Shown: positions 9,262-17,973, counted from the first letter of the stretch. The stretch: DNA of 41,521 nucleotides from OLB7 sp966250335 (GCA_966250335.1 CBINGZ010000049.1:1-41521), one strand, 5' to 3'. A program made the numbers and translations. The notes: a model not told the origin generated them from the sequence alone.

Positions 9262-9297
9262 CCGTCGCAGCGCGAGGTGAATATCGCGCTGCGACGG
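9262..9297 (-). terminator. 14-bp perfect hairpin after the patatin gene
   Basis: Arms CCGTCGCAGCGCGA (9262-9275) and exact complement (9284-9297) enclose an 8-base loop. It begins 24 bases past the patatin stop codon. There is no U-tract, so it is a terminator-like or 3'-end stabilising hairpin, not a canonical intrinsic terminator. Confidence 0.55.
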
Positions 9298-9320
9298 GAG
9301 GGTTGATATCGTATCGCGTG

Positions 9321-12300
9321 TTATCTGGCCCGGGCCTTCGGGGCGCTCTCGATCTGGGGACGGTGCAGGACGACGTGATATCCCAGCTCGTACCCGGTCG
9401 ATTTCACCAGCCTGATGAACGCCCTGCAATCCTCCTCGGTCGGCTGTTCCTGTCTGTTGACCGGGAACATCTCCGGGGTGATCATGACGGCGCCGAGCTT
9501 CCCGCGGCGGGCGATCATCAGCTTCTTCAGAGCGCGGCGGGCCAGCCCCATGCGGCGCAGGTGATTCTGGATCCGGAAGTAGACGATCCGGTCCTCGTGC
9601 AGCAGAGCTATCCCGAACTGGAAGGCGATGCTTCGAAGTTCTCCGCCGCCGTACCTGTCGTCGTTCCGCACCTCCTTCCCTCGTTCGTCCCATGTCGGGA
9701 AGCCCTGGGGGGTGATCCGGAAGAGGACGATGGCGTCCGCATCCCGTTCCTTCAGATAGATCCTGATAAGATCGAATTCGACGTCGTTGAGGATGTGCGA
9801 CCCGTGCATGACCGAAGCTCTATCGAGCAGATCCCGTCGTATATCGTCCCTCGATCCTTCCTTCGTCGCCTCCACGCTCATGATCGAGACCTCTCCCACG
9901 TTCAGCGAGAGGCGCCGCGCGCAGAAGGTCTGGAACCGCGCTCCGTACGTGCTGGCGGTAACGGTCCAGACCGTGCGGAACATGCCGGACCAGCTCCACT
10001 GCTTGAAGAGGTTCATCCAGCCGCGGTTGTCGGGATGGTCGTGATACTGCTCCAGGTCGAGATCGATGTAGACGCTCTCCATCAGCTGGATCATCGAGGC
10101 GCAGAGATAGAAGCCGGCGCGCAGCTCCTCCTCGGTCGCGGGGAGCCGGAGCATCTGACGGGCGGCGGCGCCGGCCGAGGCCTTCGGGGGATTGATGACG
10201 TTCCACTCGGGGTAGATCTCGGCGTCCAGGAACCGGAGCGCCTTGTCCTCCCTGATCCTTCGGTGAATCCCGTCGAGCGCCGTCGTGTGCCGTGTGAAGG
10301 CTCCCCTGGCGTACGGGCTCGGCGGATACCAGCGCTGGCGTACCTTCACGAAGAGATCCTCGATCTCCACGGGGCCTCTTCCGACCGGGACCCCCTCTTC
10401 CGGGGCGTTCGCGACGCCGTTCATCTTCCCGTTTCCCATCCGTCCGTCACGATCGACGTCTCCATCGTCGGAGGCGGCGCTCGCCTCGCGGCAGGGGCCG
10501 AAGACCTCTTCCACGATATGTTCTCCCAGCGCCCTGTAGCTTTCGAACTGCATCTCGTCGAACCACTGGTCGGCCGTCGACTGGTGCGGGAAGGTCGGGT
10601 TGGCCGAACCGTAGCCGAGGACGTCGGTCGGTTCGTCGCCGGTCAGGGAGGCCTTCAGGTAGACGATCGTTCCCACCGGTGCGCGCGGGTCCACAAGATC
10701 GTATCGTATCCGTCCCACGGCGCAGTGCCAGGTGCTCCGTCCGTTCTCTCCCTTTCTGATCTGCTCCACATCGAGCTCGATATCGACCCCCAGATCGGCC
10801 CTGCATTTCTCGATGGCGTTGCTGAGGCCGGGGAAGGCGAAATCCTCATCCTGCTCGGCGTCGCACGCCACGATGAACCGGCAGCGGCGGCGGACAAGTT
10901 CGTAGACCCCAAGGTTCTCGAAGTGTCCTCCGTCGGAGAGATAGACATATCGCTTCTCGTCATTTGTCATGCCGAAGAGTTCGCTCAGCAGGTAGAGGAG
11001 CACCAGGCGCGGGCTCGACTGGTTCCAGCCGACGGGATGGCGCGGGTTCCCCAGCCACCATCCCAGCCTGACGTTGAAGAGGGTGAGAAGGAAGGCGAGC
11101 GGCGGCGACGTATGGTAGCCCATGTTCGGGCTGGCCGCCGCGCCGGAGATCGACATCGCCGTTCCGAGCGAGACGAACCCGCTGGAGGCCGCGTAGTCGT
11201 GGGTCGGCTGGAAGGCGTTATCCCAGAGTGCGTTCTTCCCCCGTTTCCCTGCCGCTTTCCTCTTCGTTCCCGCGCGGGTGACGTAGCCGCAGAAGTTCGG
11301 CGAGAAGACGAAGGAGGCGGCCTTCCGCTGCTGCCAGGCCAGGTCGTCCCCGCCTACCAGATTGAGCGTGGCGTTGATGAGAGGATAGGGACCGTCGTAC
11401 TCGTAGTCCCCCTCCTTTCTGTTGTGCGTTCTCGACTTCCCCGTGTCGTGCCCGTGGGGCGCAAGCTCGCAGAGCGCTATATCGTCCGACGGATCGAACC
11501 CGGTGAACGGCTGCGGATCGCGGGTGGTGCAGTTCGACGCCCCCAGATAGCAGCGGCTCAGGCGGTTGCGGTAGTAGAGATGCATCGAGAACTGATTCAC
11601 ATCGACCCGCCACGAGAGAAGGAGCGAGACGGCGGCGAGAGCCGGCAGGAAGAGGAGCCGCCACGGCTGCGCGAAGAGATCGTTGACGTGCAGTCCCCAG
11701 TATTCCACCGCGATCTTTCCGAACGCCATGTTGTGGAGCCTGTCGTGATGCCGGAGCGTCTCCGGGCTCAGCAGGACCGCATCGAGCGCGAACGAGAGGA
11801 TCATCAGCAGGCCGATGATGAAGATGTAGGGACCGATCTTCGCCACCAGCTCCAGCTTCGAGTTCTTCTTCTTTTCACCCTCTCCCGTCGCCGCGCTCTT
11901 CCCCACGATGATGCCGCCGATCGTGGTCGTGAGCCAGCCCCAGGTGAGGGTGGCGTGCATCCAGCCGTCGAGGCTGATGATCGCGATCGGCCCGTAGACC
12001 GCAATGCCGAAGAAGAGGATCCAGACGATCGAGTAGATCAGGAGCCATGCGGTCAGTCTGCTCCACCATTCGCGCAGCTCGTCCGGCAGCCCGCGTCCCA
12101 CGAATCCGACATGAAGGATCCAGACCAGACAGAAGGAGACGACCACGAGCGGAGCCCCCCAGACCGTCACCGGCCAGGCCGCGGCGTCGATATGCCCGGG
12201 GATCATCCCCACGTCCATCGGGATGATCGCCTCGTTCCAGTTCCTGAAGAGCCCGGCGATCCCCCAGTGCATCAGTCCGCCGAGTGCCCCGGCGATCGGC

Positions 12301-13352
12301 ATCGAGATCAGGATCGCCTTCCAGGGAACCGGGTTCCCCGCTGAAGGATCGCCGCCGAAGCCGTGTCCCATACGGTGGTAGGCGGCGATGAGGTACGCCA
12401 GCAGCGAGCAGGCCGAGTGCCCGACCGCTCCGATGATCACGTAGTCGAGCGCCGTCATCGGTCCCAGTTTCCAGAGGACGCAGGCGTAGAGGATCGAGGC
12501 CAGAAACAGCGGTATCACGATCTTTTTCTGGACGCTCTCCTGGCTTGTCATCGGATTCGCGTCCCCCTGCGCGGGGCCCTTTTTCCGCACCACGGAGAAC
12601 GACCCCAGGTTGTGTCCGATCGCGTAGATGCTGAAGAGGAGCGCTCCGATCAGGGCGGCGATGGTGCCGTAGAGCGTCGGATCGTTATCCGATCTATGGT
12701 TCATGTGGAGCAGCCATGCCACCACATGAGGGAGAATAAGCACGGCGCAGAGAGCCGTGACGAGGATGATCAGATTGAGGATGAAGTTGCGGAGATAGAT
12801 CGCGACCGATGTCCATGTGTCGGCGCCGAACCATCCCAGCTTCGGCGTGAGGTAGTTGCTGTACTCCCGCAGGAACCGTATCTGGCCCGGCTCCGCGCCG
12901 GTCATGGAAGCCGTCGGCCGCGGGATCTCCTCTTCGCGCGCCGGATCGGTCGCCCCGCGTCCGGCGGGATCGAGCTGGTCGACCACGTCGTCGAACGACG
13001 ATCGGCTGACCCAGGCGGAAAGCCAGCTTCCGATATATCCGCCGCCGGAGACGGTGGAGAGGTAGTCGAAGGTGTGGAGGAGTCTGAGCTTCGCGAGGCC
13101 CTGCAGGATGCCGAGGTTGAAGGTGGCGCTGCGGATTCCCCCGCCGGAGAACGCCAGCCCGACGAGCCGGCTGTCGAGCGCCCGTCTGTGGACATCGTCG
13201 ACCGGGGGAGGGGCGTCGGTCGGTTCCTCCGCGACCTCGGCGCCGCGATTCCTGCGGTTCGATCTGCGCAGGTCGATGGAGTCGAGCTCGGCCTGGAGCA
13301 CGTCGTCGAATGGTCTGGCCCAGACGCTCTTGGGGAGAGATTCGTTCTGCAT
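9321..13352 (-). CDS. Large multi-membrane-span patatin-like phospholipase
   Basis: The protein has 1343 residues. An N-terminal patatin half carries the oxyanion loop SGGGIRSATFNLG (G70-G72) and the nucleophile elbow STVSGGGYIGSW with Ser102. The catalytic Asp is in the DGG motif at 807-809 (SDGGHFENLGVYEL). Several hydrophobic spans between about 190 and 580 indicate an inserted membrane domain, so the enzyme is probably an integral-membrane lipid acyl hydrolase. The elbow is T-V-S-G-G, lacking the first Gly of GxSxG, a form I recall in this large patatin subfamily. The C-terminal about 180 residues include RRMGLARRALKKLM, weakly like an acetyltransferase motif, but this is not a firm domain call. 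The start ATG has AAGGGAA upstream. Substrate is unknown. Confidence 0.85.
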   Translation of the reverse strand: MQNESLPKSVWARPFDDVLQAELDSIDLRRSNRRNRGAEVAEEPTDAPPPVDDVHRRALDSRLVGLAFSGGGIRSATFNLGILQGLAKLRLLHTFDYLSTVSGGGYIGSWLSAWVSRSSFDDVVDQLDPAGRGATDPAREEEIPRPTASMTGAEPGQIRFLREYSNYLTPKLGWFGADTWTSVAIYLRNFILNLIILVTALCAVLILPHVVAWLLHMNHRSDNDPTLYGTIAALIGALLFSIYAIGHNLGSFSVVRKKGPAQGDANPMTSQESVQKKIVIPLFLASILYACVLWKLGPMTALDYVIIGAVGHSACSLLAYLIAAYHRMGHGFGGDPSAGNPVPWKAILISMPIAGALGGLMHWGIAGLFRNWNEAIIPMDVGMIPGHIDAAAWPVTVWGAPLVVVSFCLVWILHVGFVGRGLPDELREWWSRLTAWLLIYSIVWILFFGIAVYGPIAIISLDGWMHATLTWGWLTTTIGGIIVGKSAATGEGEKKKNSKLELVAKIGPYIFIIGLLMILSFALDAVLLSPETLRHHDRLHNMAFGKIAVEYWGLHVNDLFAQPWRLLFLPALAAVSLLLSWRVDVNQFSMHLYYRNRLSRCYLGASNCTTRDPQPFTGFDPSDDIALCELAPHGHDTGKSRTHNRKEGDYEYDGPYPLINATLNLVGGDDLAWQQRKAASFVFSPNFCGYVTRAGTKRKAAGKRGKNALWDNAFQPTHDYAASSGFVSLGTAMSISGAAASPNMGYHTSPPLAFLLTLFNVRLGWWLGNPRHPVGWNQSSPRLVLLYLLSELFGMTNDEKRYVYLSDGGHFENLGVYELVRRRCRFIVACDAEQDEDFAFPGLSNAIEKCRADLGVDIELDVEQIRKGENGRSTWHCAVGRIRYDLVDPRAPVGTIVYLKASLTGDEPTDVLGYGSANPTFPHQSTADQWFDEMQFESYRALGEHIVEEVFGPCREASAASDDGDVDRDGRMGNGKMNGVANAPEEGVPVGRGPVEIEDLFVKVRQRWYPPSPYARGAFTRHTTALDGIHRRIREDKALRFLDAEIYPEWNVINPPKASAGAAARQMLRLPATEEELRAGFYLCASMIQLMESVYIDLDLEQYHDHPDNRGWMNLFKQWSWSGMFRTVWTVTASTYGARFQTFCARRLSLNVGEVSIMSVEATKEGSRDDIRRDLLDRASVMHGSHILNDVEFDLIRIYLKERDADAIVLFRITPQGFPTWDERGKEVRNDDRYGGGELRSIAFQFGIALLHEDRIVYFRIQNHLRRMGLARRALKKLMIARRGKLGAVMITPEMFPVNRQEQPTEEDCRAFIRLVKSTGYELGYHVVLHRPQIESAPKARAR

Positions 13353-13420
13353 GGCGTTCCCTTGACGTTCCGTTCGGGTTCCGGCGACCCCCGTCGGGCG
13401 GATCGTGGTTCCGGAACGAG

Positions 13421-13455
13421 ATGTATATGAACTTCATCATGCGATATACATGATG
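13421..13455. promoter_or_regulatory. Overlapping dyads upstream of the patatin gene
   Basis: Two perfect inverted repeats overlap here: ATGTATAT (13421-13428) with ATATACAT (13444-13451), and CATCATG (13435-13441) with CATGATG (13449-13455), the latter spaced 7 bases. They lie about 70-100 bases upstream of the patatin start. The surrounding gap 13353-13632 holds no credible gene. Operator function is inference. Confidence 0.4.
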
Positions 13456-13632
13456 CGAGGCATGCGTGCGTGGGGGCGCTGAAACGGGGCTGCGTCAGAC
13501 GGACGGGCGCGAAGTTACAAAGGAAAGACGATCCGCCGACCGCACCGCGAAAAGATAATTCCGATGCCGATATGTCGGAACGCGGGCCGGCCGCCGGTGA
13601 CTGAAGAATGCGAGGGGAGGGGGGAAACGTGA

Positions 13633-13670
13633 CGCGGCGGCCGGGCATGAAATGAAGCCCGGCCGCCGCG
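13633..13670 (-). terminator. 14-bp GC hairpin after the T9SS OB-fold gene
   Basis: Arms CGCGGCGGCCGGGC (13633-13646) and exact complement (13657-13670) enclose a 10-base loop, 29 bases past the stop of the upstream minus-strand gene. The downstream minus strand reads TCACGTTTCC, a poor U-tract. Confidence 0.6.
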
Positions 13671-13698
13671 CTGAACGATCCGTCGTTCGACCTTCGTG

Positions 13699-15105
13699 CT
13701 ATCGTATCACGATCGTTCGTTCTCCGATGATCCCGTCGTCGCCGACGGCGCGCACCATGTAGACGCCCGCCTCCAGACCGGAGGTCTCGAAGGTGACGCT
13801 CTGCCGTCCGGCCGCGGCGTCCAATCTCCTCTCCGCGACCTGCTCGCCGGTGAGCCCGAAGAGCTGTACCGCAACGGAGCCGGGGCTCCGGAGATCAAGT
13901 TCGATCGCAATGCGATCCGTGCCGGGATTCGGCGTCACATTGACCACGGCGTTGGAGACCGACATCCCGGCGGGGACCGGGCTTCCCGACGCCTTGTAGT
14001 CCTCGCGATCCCTCGGAACCAGTCTGTAGTTCTGGCCGTGCTGGAGCACGATACCGCGGACGTACTGGAAGGTCCATCCCTCACGCATCTTCAGCTCGTT
14101 CTCTCCCGGTTCGCCCGTGGTGTAGCCGGCGTCGCTGTTGTCGGTCTCGATCGTGGTGCGGGTCGCCGGATCTTCCTCCGTGTACCTGTCGACCACCGTG
14201 AACTCGCCGCTGCCGTGCGGGTCCTGGGCGTCGACCACCACCAGATCCTGATATTCCACCAGCATGCTCTCCCATCCTTCCCCCTCCTTCGATTCGCCCT
14301 CCTTCTTCATGGCGATTCTGCCGGAAGGGAGGTAGACCGGCTGGAAGGTCGGGGCCGGGTCGGTCGAAACCGACACCGTCGCATCCGCCAGAGCGGTGAT
14401 CCCCCACGGCTCCTCGATCGTTCCGGTGACTCTCACCTTGTCCCCGCGCTTCAGCCCGGCGATCTCCGGTATGATCTCGCCGTTGCTGTTCCGGACCAGG
14501 ATCGAGATCCCGCTGAACATGCTTCTGCCGTCCTGGATCACCACGATCGGCTGCGGCGGGGTGGAGCCGGCGGGATCGGCGATGATATCCGACGTGTCGG
14601 CCGTCACCACGCCGTCGACCGTCACCTCGAACCCGAGCATCCCGCTGGTCCCGATCAGGTTCGGCGTGTTCTGAATGTCGTAAATCGATATTCGGTCGTC
14701 GATCACCACATAGTAGAACTTGAAGAGATCGATCTTGTCGGGGGTGGTCCGCGGCGTCTGGTCGGCATCCCGGGAGGTGACCCAGTAGGTGACGAGCGCC
14801 TCCGGGCTCTGTGGCGGGATGACGGCGGAGTAGGTCGTGTCGTCGATCTTCACCGCGTCGACGCACTGCGGCTCGCCGCCGTCGGCCGCGAAGCAGAGCC
14901 TGACGCTCCCCTCGGCGATCGGCAGGCTCTGCGGCGCCCTGACCATGGTGACCGTCACCGACTCGGTCGACGTGGGGATCCCCTTGTCGCGCGTGACGTT
15001 GAAGACGGTGGGGAGCTCGTCCTGGGCCCGGGCCGTCTGCACGGTCGCCCCGCCGGCGAGCACGGCGAAGAGGATGGGGAGGATGTAGAGGGTACCCGGT
15101 TTCAT
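13699..15105 (-). CDS. Secreted OB-fold protein with T9SS type A sorting domain
   Basis: The best start is the ATG at 15105 (468 residues), directly preceded by a strong GGAGGTG. A start 42 bases further upstream has no such site and would mask the signal peptide. Residues 1-30 form a Sec signal peptide (hydrophobic ILPILFAVLAGG, cleavage near TARAQ). The middle contains an OB-fold-like stretch (VDGVVTADTSDI, VVIQDG, GDKVRVTGTIEE, WGITALADAT) of the kind found in many Bacteroidota exported proteins. The last about 80 residues are a T9SS type A C-terminal sorting domain (VTPNPGTDRIAIELDL, GLEAGVYMVRAVG). The protein should cross the inner membrane by Sec and the outer membrane by T9SS, ending anchored or released. 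Its ligand is unknown. Confidence 0.85.
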   Translation of the reverse strand: MKPGTLYILPILFAVLAGGATVQTARAQDELPTVFNVTRDKGIPTSTESVTVTMVRAPQSLPIAEGSVRLCFAADGGEPQCVDAVKIDDTTYSAVIPPQSPEALVTYWVTSRDADQTPRTTPDKIDLFKFYYVVIDDRISIYDIQNTPNLIGTSGMLGFEVTVDGVVTADTSDIIADPAGSTPPQPIVVIQDGRSMFSGISILVRNSNGEIIPEIAGLKRGDKVRVTGTIEEPWGITALADATVSVSTDPAPTFQPVYLPSGRIAMKKEGESKEGEGWESMLVEYQDLVVVDAQDPHGSGEFTVVDRYTEEDPATRTTIETDNSDAGYTTGEPGENELKMREGWTFQYVRGIVLQHGQNYRLVPRDREDYKASGSPVPAGMSVSNAVVNVTPNPGTDRIAIELDLRSPGSVAVQLFGLTGEQVAERRLDAAAGRQSVTFETSGLEAGVYMVRAVGDDGIIGERTIVIR

Positions 15106-15182
15106 TGCACCTCCGATACATGAAATGATGAGAGCGCCGCGGCGCATCGTCCACGGGCCCGGAAGATACGGCGCGTGCGCCG

Positions 15183-16412
15183 TTACCTGGTATCGTTTCC
15201 TTCAAGCAGGGCGGGGAAATCGAGCCCCGCCAGGACAATATCGCCGAACGATGTGAGCGCGACCTCCGCGTGGACGTCCGGCAGCACGTCGATGGAGAGG
15301 AACGCCATCAGCGCCCCTTCCCTGGAATAGGTGTAGAGCCCCGTCGTTCCGGCGCGGCGCGCGACGAAGTAGATGTAATCGGCGCCGACCGCGGCGGGGG
15401 CCGGAACCGCCGACTCGAACGCCTGCCGCCATCGTTCCTTCCCCGCATGGTCGAGCGAGAGGATCTCTCCGCCGGTGATCTCACGGCCGGTTCCCGATCC
15501 CGAGATATAGATGTTCCCCTGATCGTCTCCCGATATTCCACGCGGCATGAAGAGGAGAGGAACCCGCCACGCCTGCTTCCCCTCCTTCGTGAAGGCGACG
15601 ACGAAGGGGGAGCGTCCGCCGCTCTCCGAGCGCGCCGCCCCGCCGACGACCAGAAGATCTCCCAGGAGCGTCGGGCCGATGATGATCCGTCCGCCGGGGA
15701 TCGGCATGCTCCGCCGGGTTGCGCCGGTGGCGGGGTCGAGGAGGAGAAGCGTGTCGGATTGCGAGAAATCGTTCTGCGTCACCGTCACGGCGACCCCCTC
15801 CGCTCCGGCCGCCGGAAGGGAGCCGATCGATCCCCCCCGCCTGATCCGCCAGAGCTCCTTACCGCCGCCGTCGTATCGCGCCACGAACCCGTCGGTCGTC
15901 CCGGCGACGAACCCGGAGGGGAGGGCCACCGGCGCGGTGAACGCCGCGAACCCGGAGCTGTCGTCCGCTCCGGGAAGCTTCCCTTCCCACACGAGCGTTC
16001 CCTCTCCGGAGAGTGCGCGGATCGTGCCGTTCGTGGAGACCGAGTAGATGATCCCGGAGGAATCGGCCGCGACGACCGGAATCGGCCGTTCCCCCTGCGG
16101 GTAGTCGTAGACCCACAGCAGCGAGTCGCGGGTGACAAGGGCCAGCTTCCCCCCCTCGGCGACGATCGCCGACCTGTCCGCCGCCACGGCAAGGGGCGGG
16201 GAGAGGATTCCCCCCTTCAGGGAGGGAAAGGGGATCTGCCGGAGTTCGGTGACGATACCGCCGCCGAATCTGGAATAGTCGCCGGAGCGGGAGGCTCCGC
16301 CGAAGGCGTTGAACGCGCCGGTGTCGTCGTGGATACGGGCGCGATCGCCGCCGCATCCTGCCGACATCATGAGTGCCGGCGCCAGAAGTATCGAGATGAA
16401 GATGCGCTGCAT
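15183..16412 (-). CDS. PQQ-like beta-propeller lipoprotein
   Basis: From the ATG at 16412 the protein has 409 residues. It opens with a lipoprotein signal peptide ending in the lipobox MSAGC, followed by GGDRAR. The remainder is a repeated beta-propeller pattern of the PQQ/quinoprotein type: LLWVYDYPQGERPIPVVA, LVWEGKLPG, FVARYDGGGKELWRI, KQAWRVPL and GKERWRQAF, interspersed with GxIYxxSxxG strands. No PQQ-binding or metal-binding residues are evident, so it is likely a non-enzymatic scaffold or surface sensor similar in fold to BamB. The longer open frame to 17114 runs antisense through lexA and is not coding. The gene is 77 bases upstream of the T9SS OB-fold gene and may be co-transcribed. 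The RBS is weak. Confidence 0.8.
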   Translation of the reverse strand: MQRIFISILLAPALMMSAGCGGDRARIHDDTGAFNAFGGASRSGDYSRFGGGIVTELRQIPFPSLKGGILSPPLAVAADRSAIVAEGGKLALVTRDSLLWVYDYPQGERPIPVVAADSSGIIYSVSTNGTIRALSGEGTLVWEGKLPGADDSSGFAAFTAPVALPSGFVAGTTDGFVARYDGGGKELWRIRRGGSIGSLPAAGAEGVAVTVTQNDFSQSDTLLLLDPATGATRRSMPIPGGRIIIGPTLLGDLLVVGGAARSESGGRSPFVVAFTKEGKQAWRVPLLFMPRGISGDDQGNIYISGSGTGREITGGEILSLDHAGKERWRQAFESAVPAPAAVGADYIYFVARRAGTTGLYTYSREGALMAFLSIDVLPDVHAEVALTSFGDIVLAGLDFPALLEGNDTR

Positions 16413-16482
16413 AGGGGCGCAAGATCGTGAAACGGCGGGAACTCCGGGGACCCTCTTGTCAGATGCCTGCGAACGGCGTACA

Positions 16483-16510
16483 TTGCCGGTGTTCAAGAGA
16501 AGACCGGCAA
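16483..16510. promoter_or_regulatory. Perfect 8-bp dyad in the lexA/lipoprotein divergent promoter
   Basis: TTGCCGGT (16483-16490) and ACCGGCAA (16503-16510) are exact complements separated by 12 bases. They lie 44-71 bases upstream of the lexA ATG and between two divergent genes. This is the obvious candidate for a LexA autoregulatory site or another repressor site. It does not match the E. coli CTGT-N8-ACAG or the Gram-positive GAAC-N4-GTTC box. Confidence 0.4.
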
Positions 16511-16553
16511 CAGCGTGGGTCGATTTCCAGAGGTTCGATAATTCAATACCAAC

Positions 16554-17189
16554 ATGCAAGCCTTGACACCTCGGCAGATCTCTGTTCTCAAGTTCATCGA
16601 GAACTTCTACAGAAGGCAGCTTCAGCCGCCGACCGAGCGTGAGATCGCACACCACTTCCGCATCCATCAGAGCGCCGTCCGGAAGCATCTGGCGGCGCTG
16701 GAGAGCAAGGGGAAGCTCACACTCCGTCGCGACGGCCGCAGCCGCGGCATCCGGCTGAACGACGTCACCCCGACCGTTCCGGTCCCGATCGTCGGATCGG
16801 TGGTCGCCGGCCAGCCGCTGCTCGCCTTCGAGAATCTGGAGGGGTCGATGATGCTCGATTCCAGCTTCGTCGGGTCGGAGGAGACCTTCCTGCTCCGTGT
16901 CCGGGGCGACTCCATGATCGAGGCGGGGATCATCGAGGGGGATCTCCTCCTGGTTCGCCGCACCGACTCGGTCCGTAACGGCGAGATCGTCGTGGCGCGG
17001 CTGGGGGATGAGGCGACCGTCAAGAGGTTCTACGACATCGCCGGGAAGATCGTTCTGGAGCCGGCGAACAAGAGCTACCGGCCGATCCCGGTCGAGGACA
17101 AGGAGACGTTCCATCTGGAAGGGCGCGTGGTCGCCCTGATCCGCAACATGGACAACATGAAGATGATGGGGCGGGTCGGAACCTTCTGA
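16554..17189 (+). CDS. lexA: LexA SOS repressor
   Basis: The 211-residue protein matches LexA end to end. An N-terminal winged helix-turn-helix (about 1-68: LTPRQISVLKFI, PPTEREIA, QSAVRKHLAALESKGKL) is followed by the S24 autoprotease domain. The scissile Ala85-Gly86 is in VVAGQPLL, the nucleophile is Ser120 in RGDSM, and the general base is Lys157 in ATVKRF. RecA-stimulated self-cleavage derepresses DNA-damage genes. The length fits the family's usual size of just over 200. No Shine-Dalgarno precedes the ATG, as for many genes here. The SRAP gene starts 47 bases downstream on the same strand, consistent with an SOS operon. A perfect dyad upstream is a candidate operator. A second small palindrome (CTGATCATCAG, 17186-17196) spans the stop codon. 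Confidence 0.97.
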   Translation: MQALTPRQISVLKFIENFYRRQLQPPTEREIAHHFRIHQSAVRKHLAALESKGKLTLRRDGRSRGIRLNDVTPTVPVPIVGSVVAGQPLLAFENLEGSMMLDSSFVGSEETFLLRVRGDSMIEAGIIEGDLLLVRRTDSVRNGEIVVARLGDEATVKRFYDIAGKIVLEPANKSYRPIPVEDKETFHLEGRVVALIRNMDNMKMMGRVGTF

Positions 17190-17236
17190 TCATCAGGGCG
17201 TTGTCGTAGTATCGTATACCAAACAGATCCCATCCA

Positions 17237-17905
17237 ATGTGCGGACGTTACACACTCGCTACCGATATCGAGGCATATCTGGCGGAGATCGGCATTCGCG
17301 TCCCCGCGGAGCTGCGGCATCCACGCCACTATAATATCGCGCCGAGCCAGCCGGTGGTCGGTCTGGTCGCCGATCCCGGCCTCCGGCTGGAGGTGATGGA
17401 GTGGGGATATCTCCCCGGCTGGGCCAAGCCGGAGAACGACCTGCGCCCGGTCATCAACGCCCGCGCCGAAGGGGTGGCGGAAAAACCGTTCTTCCGGGGA
17501 GCCTTCCGCAGTTCCCGCTGCGCGCTTCTGGCCGACGGCTTCTACGAATGGAAGAAGGAGGGGAGGGAAAAACATCCCTACAGGATACGATTGAAGGATG
17601 GGGGAGTCTTCGCCCTGGCGGGCCTCTGGAGCTTCCGCCATGAGCCCGACGGCTCGGAGCATGCGACCTGCGCCATCATCACCACGGAGCCGAACAGGCT
17701 GATGGAGGATATCCACAACCGGATGCCGGTGATCCTCAACCCCTCCGATCTTGCCCTCTGGCTCGATCCGAAGGCGGGGTCGAAGGATCTTCTCTCCCTT
17801 CTCGATCCATATCCCGCCACGGAGATGGAGGCGTACGAGGTGAGCCGGCTCGTCAACTCTCCCACGAACGACACCCCCGCCTGCATCGAATCGATCGCCG
17901 AGTAG
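17237..17905 (+). CDS. yedK: SRAP-family abasic-site DNA-protein crosslinker (YedK/HMCES type)
   Basis: This 222-residue protein has every SRAP landmark: Cys2 immediately after the initiator Met (MCGRY), which crosslinks to abasic sites once Met is removed, Asn33 in NIAPSQ, NARAE at 75-79, GFYEW with the catalytic Glu104, and His160 in DIHNRMPVIL. The Cys2 requirement fixes the start. The family shields abasic sites in single-stranded DNA through a thiazolidine linkage. The position just downstream of lexA on the same strand suggests SOS-linked expression. The 47-base gap holds an 11-bp palindrome, GTATCGTATAC (17209-17219), close to the start codon. Confidence 0.95.
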   Translation: MCGRYTLATDIEAYLAEIGIRVPAELRHPRHYNIAPSQPVVGLVADPGLRLEVMEWGYLPGWAKPENDLRPVINARAEGVAEKPFFRGAFRSSRCALLADGFYEWKKEGREKHPYRIRLKDGGVFALAGLWSFRHEPDGSEHATCAIITTEPNRLMEDIHNRMPVILNPSDLALWLDPKAGSKDLLSLLDPYPATEMEAYEVSRLVNSPTNDTPACIESIAE

Positions 17906-17950
17906 CCGCCGATCCCTTTTCACGATCCCTTCGTATTCGTTCCGACACCG

Positions 17951-17973
17951 GTCGGGGAGCTCGTCCCCGGCCC
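17951..17973 (+). terminator. Hairpin after the SRAP gene
   Basis: GGTCGGGGA (17951-17959) pairs with TCCCCGGCC (17965-17973), one U-G pair, 5-base loop. It lies 45 bases after the SRAP stop. No U-tract follows, so termination is uncertain. Confidence 0.35.

Noticed and set aside
9243..12344. 1033-codon open frame on the plus strand opposite the patatin gene
   Set aside because: It is antisense to a gene with clear catalytic motifs, is extremely rich in Arg, Asp, Glu and His as expected from the complement of GC-rich coding DNA, and shows no domain.
13696..15123. 475-codon plus-strand frame opposite the T9SS OB-fold gene
   Set aside because: Antisense shadow; the minus strand has a signal peptide, a strong RBS and a sorting domain.
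16413..17114. Extension of the PQQ lipoprotein frame upstream of 16412
   Set aside because: It runs antisense through lexA and would bury the lipoprotein signal peptide.
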